DNA of 49,737 nucleotides from Bryobacterales bacterium (GTDB lineage Bacteria > Acidobacteriota > Terriglobia > Bryobacterales > Bryobacteraceae). Shown here piece after piece: positions 8,771-16,919 of the stretch. Numbering within the stretch: the first letter of the stretch is position 1; each line of letters opens with the position of its first letter. The stretch is taken from positions 306 through 50,042 of the forward strand of contig PLRJ01000039.1 of the NCBI GenBank assembly GCA_003163855.1. The letters are read 5' to 3'. The notes under the pieces were generated by a model. The model was not told the origin of the DNA, made no database searches, and saw nothing but the letters and a program-made list of their open reading frames with translations. A program made the position numbers and the translations under genes.

Positions 8771-10406
8771 GCAGCTCGCGCTGCTTGCTGTTTTGTCGCC
8801 CATCCTGGCTCAGGCTGCTCAGGAAGACGTTATGGCGATCGCGGCTCGCGCCTATCAGCTTCAGCAAAGCGGCGATTATAATGGCGCGGCAGAAGCCTAT
8901 CGCGCATTTCTCAAGCAGCGCCCGGACGAAGTGGGTGCTCGTTCCAACTTAGGCGTGGTTCTTACGAAATTGGGTCGTTACGACGAGGCTATCAATGAAT
9001 ATGAGGCGGCGGAAAAACTGCTGCCGGGCGACCCGCGTATTTCCATGAACCTGGCGTTAGCTTATGAAAAAAGCGGCCGGTTGCTGGAGGCTGCCAACAA
9101 ACTACAAGCTGTTCATGATGCCGCGCCGCACGAAAATCAAATTACTCTTCTGCTTGCAGATGCTCGTCTGCAAGCGGGCGAGAACGACCGTGTCATTGAA
9201 CTCCTCCAACCTTTGGAAAAACAGAGTCCGAATGATCTGGCAATCGCCTACGTTCTAGGAACGGCCTTCATCCGGCAGCAGAGAATCGGCGAGGGCCAGA
9301 TATTGTTGGACCGGATTCTGAAAAATGGCGATTCCGCGGAGGCACGCTTTTTATTGGGAACGCAGATGTACGAATCGGGCGATTATCCGGCATCTGTAAA
9401 ACAATTCGCTTCAGCCGCCGAGGCAAATCCTAATCTGCCCGAGCTACAGGCTTACTATGGACAAGCTCTGCTGACTACCGGAGATGCGGATGGAGCTGCG
9501 GCTGCCTTCGGGCGGGAGTTGCAACAAAATCGGAATAACTATGCCGCTAACTTGGGATTGGGCGAAATATTGACTGTCCGAAAACGCTTCTCGGAAGCAT
9601 CGCAGTTGTTGCAGCAGGCAATCCTCGCACGGCCTCAATCGTCTGACGCCAAATTAGCGCTCGCCAAATGTTTCAGAGGCGAGGACAAACTTGAAGACGC
9701 GCGCCAACTCTTGCAGTCTGTGATCAAGACAACGCCGGATTCACTCGAAGCCCATCTGGAATTGTCGCGGGTCGATGCTGCGTTGAAGTTGGTGAAAGAA
9801 GCGAATACGGAGCGCGCTGTCGTGGAACGCTTGCGCAAGCTGGCTGAAGCGCAATCCCCGTCATCGGGTCCGAAGATCAGCGAACCCGCTCCCGGGTTCA
9901 CGCTCCCAGATGCCGTCTCCGGAAAAAGCGTCAGCCTTGATGAATTCCGGGGTAAAAGCCCAGTGGTGTTAATCTTCGGCAGCCAGTCCTGTCCAAACTT
10001 TCGTGACTCGGCGCAATCGTTGAAGTCACTTCAGGCCAAGTATGGAGCCCAAGCTACATTTCTGCTGGTCTACATTCGTGAAGCGCATGGCAGCGGCGAC
10101 TGGCAAAGCACTCGCAACCAGCGGGACGGTGTGGAAATCCCGCAGGCTCGTACGCTGTCGGAGAGGAAGGACCATGCGGTCATGTGCAGCCGAAGCTTGC
10201 ATCTGCCCTTTCCAGCCCTGCTGGACGGTATCGACGACCGGGTAGCAACTTCCTATGGAGCTTGGCCTAGTCGTGCTTTCGTTATCGACCGTGATGGACG
10301 GGTAAGATACAGCACTCGCCTGACCGAACTGGACTATTCAGACGAGGAAATGGAGGCTTCGTTGCGCGACTCGATAGGAAGGAACCGGACAGCTAAAGAG
10401 AAATAA
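8754..10406 (+). CDS. Exported TPR protein fused to a deiodinase-like thioredoxin-fold domain
   Basis: 550 aa. A signal peptide (1-22) and TPR repeats (about 25-360) homologous to the first TPR gene of the operon are followed by a redoxin domain (about 375-545). This domain matches the iodothyronine deiodinase family rather than ordinary TlpA or AhpC: FGSQSCPNF (408-416) corresponds to the deiodinase FGSCTUPxF active site, with Cys413 (codon TGT) in place of selenocysteine, and YIREAHGSGDW (440-450) corresponds to YIEEAHxSDGW, including the Glu and His used in deiodinases. There is no CXXC motif, so it is not a simple disulfide reductase. The start overlaps the cytochrome gene by 17 bases. 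Function is unknown: thiol- or cytochrome-driven reduction of a periplasmic substrate is an inference. Confidence 0.85.
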   Translation: MNTLIRQLALLAVLSPILAQAAQEDVMAIAARAYQLQQSGDYNGAAEAYRAFLKQRPDEVGARSNLGVVLTKLGRYDEAINEYEAAEKLLPGDPRISMNLALAYEKSGRLLEAANKLQAVHDAAPHENQITLLLADARLQAGENDRVIELLQPLEKQSPNDLAIAYVLGTAFIRQQRIGEGQILLDRILKNGDSAEARFLLGTQMYESGDYPASVKQFASAAEANPNLPELQAYYGQALLTTGDADGAAAAFGRELQQNRNNYAANLGLGEILTVRKRFSEASQLLQQAILARPQSSDAKLALAKCFRGEDKLEDARQLLQSVIKTTPDSLEAHLELSRVDAALKLVKEANTERAVVERLRKLAEAQSPSSGPKISEPAPGFTLPDAVSGKSVSLDEFRGKSPVVLIFGSQSCPNFRDSAQSLKSLQAKYGAQATFLLVYIREAHGSGDWQSTRNQRDGVEIPQARTLSERKDHAVMCSRSLHLPFPALLDGIDDRVATSYGAWPSRAFVIDRDGRVRYSTRLTELDYSDEEMEASLRDSIGRNRTAKEK

Positions 10407-10526
10407 GAATGTTAGTGCGAAATCATATCAGCAACAACTAACTTCCCTGGCGTCTCTTTGTTGTGGCGGCCCAATACCTATCTTGCCCCTGTCTTGGACT
10501 TCCGATCAGTGGACAGCCTAGAACAG

Positions 10527-10554
10527 CTAGCCGGGAGCGGTGTGTCCCGGCTAG
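10527..10554. terminator. Hairpin between convergent genes
   Basis: CTAGCCGGGA (10527-10536) pairs perfectly with TCCCGGCTAG (10545-10554) around an 8-nt loop. It sits between the convergent TPR-redoxin and DUF892 genes. No T tract follows on either strand, so it is at best an atypical bidirectional terminator. Confidence 0.5.
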
Positions 10555-10574
10555 GTGTGCACCTCCGGCTTTAG

Positions 10575-11075
10575 TTACTCTTCCTCTTTTTCGCCGGTGT
10601 CCTTTGCTTCCTTAATCATCGGCTTCGACAGCGCGAACAGCAACTTCGCCGTTTTCGTCTCTTCCTGCAGAGTTTCGTTCAACAAACTTGACGCCTCCGT
10701 ATAGCCAAGCGACTTCGCCAGCGCAATGCTCGTCGTGTAAGCGGCCACTTCATAGTGCTCTACTCGCTCTGCAGCACCAATTAACGCCAAATCTCCAAAC
10801 ACATCCCCGGCATCTTCTTCAATGTGCTCCTGGCCCTCTTCCAGCAGACCCTGCATACCCTTGCAAAGCACCGCCTTTGGCTTTTCATTGATCGCTTCAA
10901 ACGCCTTCTTCAGCCGTTCCACATGCCCCTTGGTCTCTTCCAGGTGCGCTGAGAAAGCCTGCTTCAAATCAGCCGATACAGACGCTTTCGCCATCTTCGG
11001 CAGCGCTTTCACCAACTGGCTTTCCGCGCTATATAAGTCTTTCAACTCATCTACTAACAATTCGTGTAATGACAT
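10575..11075 (-). CDS. DUF892 / YciE-YciF-type ferritin-like protein
   Basis: 166 aa from ATG 11075; an in-frame TTG at 11078 would add one residue and sits better (12 nt) from an AGGAG at 11091-11095. The sequence is all-helical, with the DUF892 pattern: an N-terminal LHELLVDELKDLYSAESQLV segment, E/H pairs such as HLEETKGHVERL, and an ERVEHYEVAAY helix that supplies the diiron-site carboxylates and histidine. Members form ferritin-like four-helix bundles and are often stress-induced in bacteria. The C-terminus is a short charged tail (KDTGEKEEE). It stands alone; the neighbour upstream is a pseudogene. The function in stress or iron handling comes from family knowledge only. Confidence 0.88.
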   Translation of the reverse strand: MSLHELLVDELKDLYSAESQLVKALPKMAKASVSADLKQAFSAHLEETKGHVERLKKAFEAINEKPKAVLCKGMQGLLEEGQEHIEEDAGDVFGDLALIGAAERVEHYEVAAYTTSIALAKSLGYTEASSLLNETLQEETKTAKLLFALSKPMIKEAKDTGEKEEE

Positions 11076-11143
11076 CAATAGTTGGACTAGCTCCTGACCA
11101 TTGCGTTACAGATTCAGGTTCAAGCGTTGTACAACTCGGCTAT

Positions 11144-12200
11144 CTAGTGCGCTCCCCTTCGCAAAACCTCCCTCCCTGCGTCTGTCATCTGGAGGGTCGG
11201 CGCGGCAGCACCGCTGCTCCGCATCTGCTGAAAAACCGCTGCGCCGTACATCTGCCCATCTTTGCCGCTCGTGTATCGCCTGATCGCATCCACGTTACTG
11301 AATGAAATCAGCTCTCCCTGCTCAAGTCCAAGCTCTCGAAAAAACTCGCTGCCGTCCGTTCCGCACGCACACCAAAAATCCACGGCTCGCGCCAAAGCGC
11401 TGCCGGCGCCAGCGGTCCTTGGGAATATTTCATCTCAATCTCAATCCCAATTGTGTTCGCGTAGTCCAGCACAACCTAACTGCCGCTCGCGGACTCCGTC
11501 GCAATCATACGCAAAGTCTGCCGCACACTTTTTTCAGGCAGATACATGCAAACGCCCTTGAAGAACGTCTTTTCCTCAGCCCGATAGCAGCCGCACGCAA
11601 AACCTCGCTCAAACTCTCGCAGGCAAAGTCACCGCGTGCGTAAGTCAGATTGGCCGGCGCCTCCACCATCGCCGCCCTCAACCGCTGCTTTTTGTATTCC
11701 TGAGTCTCCGCCGCATCCACTTCAATCACCCTGCAATGCCGCAGCAACTCGCTTAATCGATAAGCGCGTGAATCAAGACCCGCGCCCAGAATCACAACCT
11801 GAGTCGCCCCGCTCTCCACTGCCCACTGCAGCGCCTCATCAATAAACCGCGTCCTGGCCAGCATCGACCAGACCAAGAATAAAATTGCTGGATCCTGAAA
11901 CGTCTCCGCATACTCTCGTTCCCGTATTTTGCTCAACGGATGTTCAGAAATCAGCCCCAGTTCATGCGGGCCGATCAACTTGTCGGCCAGGGGCGATGCG
12001 CCGCTCCAGCCTGCCAGAAAGGGACTCGGGGAAACGCGTCCGAGCCGTTCTCTTTTTAAGTTAGGGCAGGAACGGTCCGAGCGGGCCCAACGGTCTCTTT
12101 GAGTCTGTGTCGACGGAAACGTCCCGAGGGTTGGTGGCATCGCTAGAGCAGCGGCACCTTCCAGTCTGCCTGCAGCGATTCCTCCGGCTACGTAAGCCAA
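11144..12200 (-). pseudogene. Broken SAM-dependent methyltransferase (leucine carboxyl methyltransferase-like family)
   Basis: The recognisable protein runs through all three minus-strand frames. The N-terminal part (12200 to about 11592) holds ARTRFIDEAL and the SAM-binding VVILGAGLDSRAYRL, with the following acidic strand VIEVDAAET. Near 11592 the homology shifts frame to a segment reading EEKTFFKGVCMYLPE, which ends in an in-frame TAG at 11476-11478 just before VVLDYANT. Near 11350 it shifts again to SEFFRELGLEQGELISF, ending at 11144. Two frameshifts plus a stop argue for a true pseudogene rather than one sequencing error. The family methylates diverse small molecules. The original start is uncertain: the first 60-70 residues do not look family-like. 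Confidence 0.8.
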
Positions 12201-12280
12201 TTAGTATGGCACTCGCTTTGAGATTGTTTGGCGGTAAACTCAAGAAGTCCGACTTTGATTTCAGGTGAAATGACAAGGAT

Positions 12281-12847
12281 ATGGCCGCGCAGCGCTGCGC
12301 CTCGGAAATGCTGGATGTCGTTCATGGGTGCCTGCACCCGCTGACATCGGAGTGGATCTTTTTGCGCGAACTCAGAGTGGGTGCGGGAGTTCGAGCGGGC
12401 GCGGGTCAGCGGCTGGATGCGTTTGCTCTCAATTGCTTTGTCCACAAGGGAATGGTGCGAGTCTGTTACGAAGTCAAAGTTTCGCGGGCTGATTTTCTTT
12501 GCGAAATGAAAAGACCGTTAAAACGGCGGATTGGGCTGAGGTACTCGAATGAGTTTTATTTCGTTACCCCGGTGGGGCTGCTGAACATTACTGAAGTCCC
12601 TATTGAATGCGGCCTGATTGAGGTTGGAAGCTTCGGGGATGCCGAGAAGAGGGCGGTGACAGAGCCGGAAAACATGCTTCATTTCGAGCCCAACCACAAT
12701 AATTATTGCGGGGTGACTGTTCCGGCTCCGTGGCGGGAATCGCCGGGTCCGACCTGGCAATTCGTTGCCGGTATGATGCGGAATCAGCACCGCGCGTTGT
12801 CCGCTCCGTCCGCGAAAGCTCCCAAGCAAGAGCGTCTGGCATTCTAG
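12281..12847 (+). CDS. Putative PD-(D/E)XK nuclease-like protein (MmcB-like), unnamed
   Basis: 188 aa. I do not recognise a named gene. The core (residues about 25-115) has the layout of small PD-(D/E)XK-fold proteins such as MmcB: a helix with WIFLREL, then RLDAFAL with Asp46, a strand carrying YEVKVSRADF (Glu64-x-Lys66), a basic KRPLKRR stretch and FYFVTPVGLL. The D...ExK triad is compatible with metal-dependent nuclease chemistry, but function cannot be assigned from sequence. The start is uncertain: ATG 12281 has AAGG only 2 nt away, and ATG 12308 is an alternative. It lies between a methyltransferase pseudogene and the BNR-propeller gene and shares no obvious operon with either. Confidence 0.6.
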   Translation: MAAQRCASEMLDVVHGCLHPLTSEWIFLRELRVGAGVRAGAGQRLDAFALNCFVHKGMVRVCYEVKVSRADFLCEMKRPLKRRIGLRYSNEFYFVTPVGLLNITEVPIECGLIEVGSFGDAEKRAVTEPENMLHFEPNHNNYCGVTVPAPWRESPGPTWQFVAGMMRNQHRALSAPSAKAPKQERLAF

Positions 12848-12880
12848 AGTGCTACATTGATCGAATCACTTTGATCGCAG

Positions 12881-15721
12881 ATGCCTAATAGAAAACAGTT
12901 CTTTATTCTTCTAGCCGCCCTCATCTTTTTTTCCCCTAGGCTATATAGCCAGATGCAATTTCCTCCATCGCTGCTATCAGGTTTGCAATGGCGCGATGTG
13001 GGCCCAATGCGCGGCGGACGTACGTTCGGCGTCGCGGGACATGCGAATCAGCCCGACACTTTCTATTTCGGCTCGGTCGGCGGCGGTGTATGGAAGAGTG
13101 AGAACGCCGGGCGCACCTGGTTTCCCATCTCGGACGAAGGAATACCGATAGGCTCGATTGGTGCTATCGCGGTGGCTCCCTCGAACCCCAACATCCTTTA
13201 TGTTGGAACAGGCGAGAGCGATATTCGCAGTCAGCATTCCTATGGAAATGGGATGTATAAATCGACTGACGCTGGAAAAACATGGACACATATCGGGCTG
13301 GACGGAACGCGCCAAATTGGCCGCGTAGTGGTGGATCCTCTAGATGCGAACCGAGTTTATGTTGCTGCGCTTGGGCACGTTTATGACGCCAATCCTGAAC
13401 GGGGTGTTTACAGAAGCACGGACGGCGGGGTGAGTTGGCAGAAGATTCTTTTCGATGCTAGGAGGCCGGACGATGTGGGAGCAATTGATTTAGCGCTTGA
13501 TCCGAAGAATCCGCGTGTTCTTTATGCTTCCATGTGGGCAACGCGACGTCCGCCATGGTCGGTCTACGCGCCTACCAATTTGCCGGGTGGCGGTTTATAT
13601 AAATCAACCGACAAGGGCGATACGTGGAAACGTGTGATCGGCGGCTTGCCGGATGACGAGTTTGTGGGAAGGATTGGTATTGCGGTATCGCCCAGCAACC
13701 CGAAGCGCGTATGGGCCGTGGTGGACGATCTGGGCAGCGCCATAGCCCGACCTATCGGCAGACCTACTCCCGGAGCAAGCGCCGCTCCCACTGGTAAAGG
13801 CGGCCTCTACAAGTCGGAGGATGCGGGAGTGAGCTGGAAACTGGTTAATAATGAGAATCGCCTTTGGGGTCGCGGTTGGTACTTCTGTGGGGTGGCTGTC
13901 GATCCAACGAATGCCGATCGAGTTTACGTCATCAACACGGCTACCTATATGTCAGTTGATGCCGGCAAAACGTTTGTTCCGGTGAAGGGAGCTCCGGGCG
14001 GCGACGATTACCACCAGCTTTGGATCAATCCGAAAGATCATAATCGCATGGTGTTGAGCAGCGATCAGGGCACGGTGGTAAGCGTGGACGGCGCGAAAAG
14101 TTGGAGTACTTGGTACAACCAACCCACCGCGCAGATTTATCACGTGGCCGCTGACAACCGTTTCCCCTACTGGCTATATGGCGCGCAGCAGGACAGCGGC
14201 GGAGTGGGCGTCAGTACGTGGTCGCGCGAGGGCGTACTTTCGTTTCGCAATTGGGAGCCTACCTGTCTGGCCGGAGAAAGCAACACGGTTGTTCCGGATC
14301 CACAGGACGGAAACTATCTGTATGGCGGAGGAGCGCGCTGCGATCAGTACATGAATGTTGACACGCCGGGCGGTCGTTTACCGGCTGCCGATCCGGACGA
14401 TCCCAACAGAAAAACCTGGACGCTTCCGGAGGTCTTTTCGCCGGCCGACGAAGCGCTCTATTATTCCAATCAATTTGTGATGAGATCGCGCGATCGCGGC
14501 CGCAGTTGGGAAAAGATCAGCCCCGATTTATCACGCATGAAACCGGCGCTTCCGGCGAATCTAGATTCGCTGACAGCGAAGGACATCGATCAACCGATGA
14601 CGGATCGCTTTGGCGTGGTTTACTCCATCAGTCCTTCGCCCTTGCAAGCGACTATGGTGTGGGCCGGCACCGACGACGGTTTGATTCATGTTACCCGTGA
14701 TGATGGGAAAAGCTGGAGCGATGTAACGCCGCACGCCATGACGGCGTGGAGCAAGGTGTCACAAGTGGAAGCAGGTCATTTCGATGGCGAGACTGCTTAT
14801 GCATCAGTTGACCGACACCGCCTGGCTGATAATCAGCCTTACATTTACCGCACGCACGACGGCGGCAAGACATGGCAGAACGTCGTTGCGGGAATTCCGG
14901 AAGGTGCCTTCGTCAACTCAGTGAAGGAAGATCCCAAAGTGAAAGGCTTGCTGTACGCTGCGACAGAGTTGCGAGTTTATGTTTCCTTTAACGATGGCAA
15001 CCAATGGCAACCTTTGCAAAACAATATGCCTGTGACTTCGGTGCGTGATGTTGTGGTGCACGGCGATGATCTTGCCGTGGCCACTTACGGGCGCGGGTTC
15101 TGGGTGATGGATCAAATGTCCGCGCTGAGGCAGATAGCAACAAACGGAGCGGACATCACCACGGCTAAGGCCTATTTGTTTCAGCCGGGAGAATCGTACG
15201 CCATTAGGCAAGGCGGAATGAACGGCACACCTCTGCCGCATGAAGAGCCCCAGGAACTGAATCCTCCTGCGGGTGTGCTGGCTTATTATTGGCTGAATTC
15301 CGCGTCGGCTGGCCCCGTCAAGTTGGAGTTGGTTGATGCCGCCGGTGTAACGCGAGTCTGTGCGGCTAGTGACGCCGTAGTAAAGCCGGTGGATACCGAA
15401 GCCATCAACGTGCAGGCAATTTGGGAACGTCCCGCGCTGCCGCCATCAGCAGCGGAGGGGATGCATCGCTTTGCTCTGGCTCCAGCGACGGGTCGTTTTG
15501 GTTTCGGCCGCGGGGCAGCAGATTCGCCAACCGGAGCGTGCGCGTCCTCCATGCCGGCATCAAGTGCGGCCGCCGCGCCACGACCTGGTGGCGGTGGGGG
15601 ACGAGGAGGTCAAGGTCTGCAGCCAGGGAGCTACAGCGTTCGCCTTACTGTAGATGGACAGACCTTTACACAGCCCGTGACGGTGATGGCAGATCCGCGC
15701 ACGCAGAAGCAAAGCCACTAA
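12881..15721 (+). CDS. Secreted BNR/VPS10-type beta-propeller protein, short C-terminus
   Basis: 946 aa with a Sec signal peptide (1-23, cleavage near LYS-QM). Two large propellers are indicated by repeated Asp-box motifs of the S-x-D-x-G-x-T/S-W type (STDAGKTW, STDGGVSW, STDKGDTW, SEDAGVSW, THDGGKTW), as in sortilin/VPS10 and BNR sialidase-like proteins. It is a paralogue of the 1069-aa protein at 32162-35371. The alignment runs from WRDVGPMRGG at the N-terminus to VTVMADPR at the end, where this copy stops; the other continues for about 120 residues of mostly helical sequence. A Gly-rich insert (GGGGGRGGQG) precedes the last beta domain. These proteins are often labelled glycosyl hydrolase, but no catalytic residues can be pointed to. 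A direct repeat TTGATCG occurs at 12858 and 12871, just upstream. Confidence 0.85.
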   Translation: MPNRKQFFILLAALIFFSPRLYSQMQFPPSLLSGLQWRDVGPMRGGRTFGVAGHANQPDTFYFGSVGGGVWKSENAGRTWFPISDEGIPIGSIGAIAVAPSNPNILYVGTGESDIRSQHSYGNGMYKSTDAGKTWTHIGLDGTRQIGRVVVDPLDANRVYVAALGHVYDANPERGVYRSTDGGVSWQKILFDARRPDDVGAIDLALDPKNPRVLYASMWATRRPPWSVYAPTNLPGGGLYKSTDKGDTWKRVIGGLPDDEFVGRIGIAVSPSNPKRVWAVVDDLGSAIARPIGRPTPGASAAPTGKGGLYKSEDAGVSWKLVNNENRLWGRGWYFCGVAVDPTNADRVYVINTATYMSVDAGKTFVPVKGAPGGDDYHQLWINPKDHNRMVLSSDQGTVVSVDGAKSWSTWYNQPTAQIYHVAADNRFPYWLYGAQQDSGGVGVSTWSREGVLSFRNWEPTCLAGESNTVVPDPQDGNYLYGGGARCDQYMNVDTPGGRLPAADPDDPNRKTWTLPEVFSPADEALYYSNQFVMRSRDRGRSWEKISPDLSRMKPALPANLDSLTAKDIDQPMTDRFGVVYSISPSPLQATMVWAGTDDGLIHVTRDDGKSWSDVTPHAMTAWSKVSQVEAGHFDGETAYASVDRHRLADNQPYIYRTHDGGKTWQNVVAGIPEGAFVNSVKEDPKVKGLLYAATELRVYVSFNDGNQWQPLQNNMPVTSVRDVVVHGDDLAVATYGRGFWVMDQMSALRQIATNGADITTAKAYLFQPGESYAIRQGGMNGTPLPHEEPQELNPPAGVLAYYWLNSASAGPVKLELVDAAGVTRVCAASDAVVKPVDTEAINVQAIWERPALPPSAAEGMHRFALAPATGRFGFGRGAADSPTGACASSMPASSAAAAPRPGGGGGRGGQGLQPGSYSVRLTVDGQTFTQPVTVMADPRTQKQSH

Positions 15722-15733
15722 AGTAAGCGGCGC

Positions 15734-16666
15734 TTAATCTTGTTCGGCTGACGCAGGTTGCCTGGAAAGAACTTCGATCGCTTTAGCGCAAACCTTCGGA
15801 TCTTGCGCTTCAACGGTGAAGCTGGATGAATACAGCATGCGCACTAGGGACGAAAAAATCATCCGTGTGATCCGCTGATTCAGAATAATGCTGATAAATT
15901 GCGAGTTGCCGATGAGGTAGCGACGCCACATCCGGCGCGGCTCAATGCACAGGCGATAAAGCCATTCACAAGCCAGCGCTTGCACCCACTGCGGGGCTCG
16001 TTTTACGACGCCAGAAACCATCTCAAAACTGCCGCCTATGCCAATACATACGCTGACGCCCAGGTGGATGCCATGATCGTAAATCCAATACTCTTGTTTA
16101 GGAGTGCCCAAGCCCGCAAAGAGGATACGGGCGCCAGAAGTGCGAATCTTATTCGCTATATTTTCTAGCTCTGCGGGATCGTTTTCAAAGCCCATATCAG
16201 GGCAGTAGGTTTCGACATCGAGACCGGGATTACGCTGACGTAAGGCGGCGGCGCAGAGCTCGGCGGAATTCGGACGGCCACCAAGAAAAAAAACCTTAAT
16301 CTTGGCCTTAGCGGCGCCAGCGCACAGAGACTGGAACAGATCCACACCGGTAACTCGTTCCGGCAACTCGTGGCCAAACATGCGGGCGGCGAAAACGAGG
16401 GAGATGCCGTCCGGCAAAACTAAATTGGCGTTCCGATAAATCTCACGAAGCCTAGTATCTTCATTGAGAAGCACTATATGTTGGGCGTTGGGAGTGATTA
16501 CGTAGGCAGTTTCGCCGCAAGCGGATGCGTGAGCGAGTATGGCAGATTGTGCTTGTTCGAAAGAACAGCTATCAACCATACAACGCCCTATAGGAACGCG
16601 CACGCTTTGGGGCGGACGAATTGCCATTGAGTCTTGAACAGCTTGAAACCCGGCAGCAGCACTCAT
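15734..16666 (-). CDS. WecG/TagA/CpsF-family glycosyltransferase (GT26)
   Basis: 310 aa. The GT26 signature is clear: TPNAQHIV (58-65) with the conserved Thr and Asn, a LPDGISLVFAAR block with Asp86, GVDL near 107-110, a FFLGGRP loop (127-132) and GLGTPKQEYWI near residue 200. The C-terminal RAPQWVQALACEWLYRL helix is also typical. GT26 enzymes transfer a sugar, often N-acetylmannosamine or its uronate, from a UDP-sugar to an undecaprenyl-linked acceptor at the inner membrane during polysaccharide or teichoic acid synthesis. No other polysaccharide genes are visible nearby, so it is an orphan here. The start ATG 16666 has a weak GAGAG upstream. It converges on the BNR gene with a 12-bp gap. 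Confidence 0.9.
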   Translation of the reverse strand: MSAAAGFQAVQDSMAIRPPQSVRVPIGRCMVDSCSFEQAQSAILAHASACGETAYVITPNAQHIVLLNEDTRLREIYRNANLVLPDGISLVFAARMFGHELPERVTGVDLFQSLCAGAAKAKIKVFFLGGRPNSAELCAAALRQRNPGLDVETYCPDMGFENDPAELENIANKIRTSGARILFAGLGTPKQEYWIYDHGIHLGVSVCIGIGGSFEMVSGVVKRAPQWVQALACEWLYRLCIEPRRMWRRYLIGNSQFISIILNQRITRMIFSSLVRMLYSSSFTVEAQDPKVCAKAIEVLSRQPASAEQD

Positions 16667-16919
16667 AGTCTGGTCTCTCGATGTTGGCAGATTTGAGTGT
16701 TACTGTCCACACAGTTTGCGGAAATGTGCCGCGAGGCGATACAGTACTAAAGCAGCTTCACCGTGTGCTTATTTCCTAGAGAAGCCTAAGCATTGGGGTT
16801 CACTAGTACCTACGCTTCCGTAAGCGTTGTATTCAATGGGACTGCATATGAGCGCTAATGACAACCTTGAGAGTACCTGATGCACCGTACCAAACGCCCC
16901 CAACGAGCAAGGTAAAACA

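Noticed and set aside
16812-16827. Inverted repeat ACGCTT-CCGT-AAGCGT in the gap before the GT26 gene
   Set aside because: Only 6 bp per arm, no neighbouring promoter elements; could be chance.
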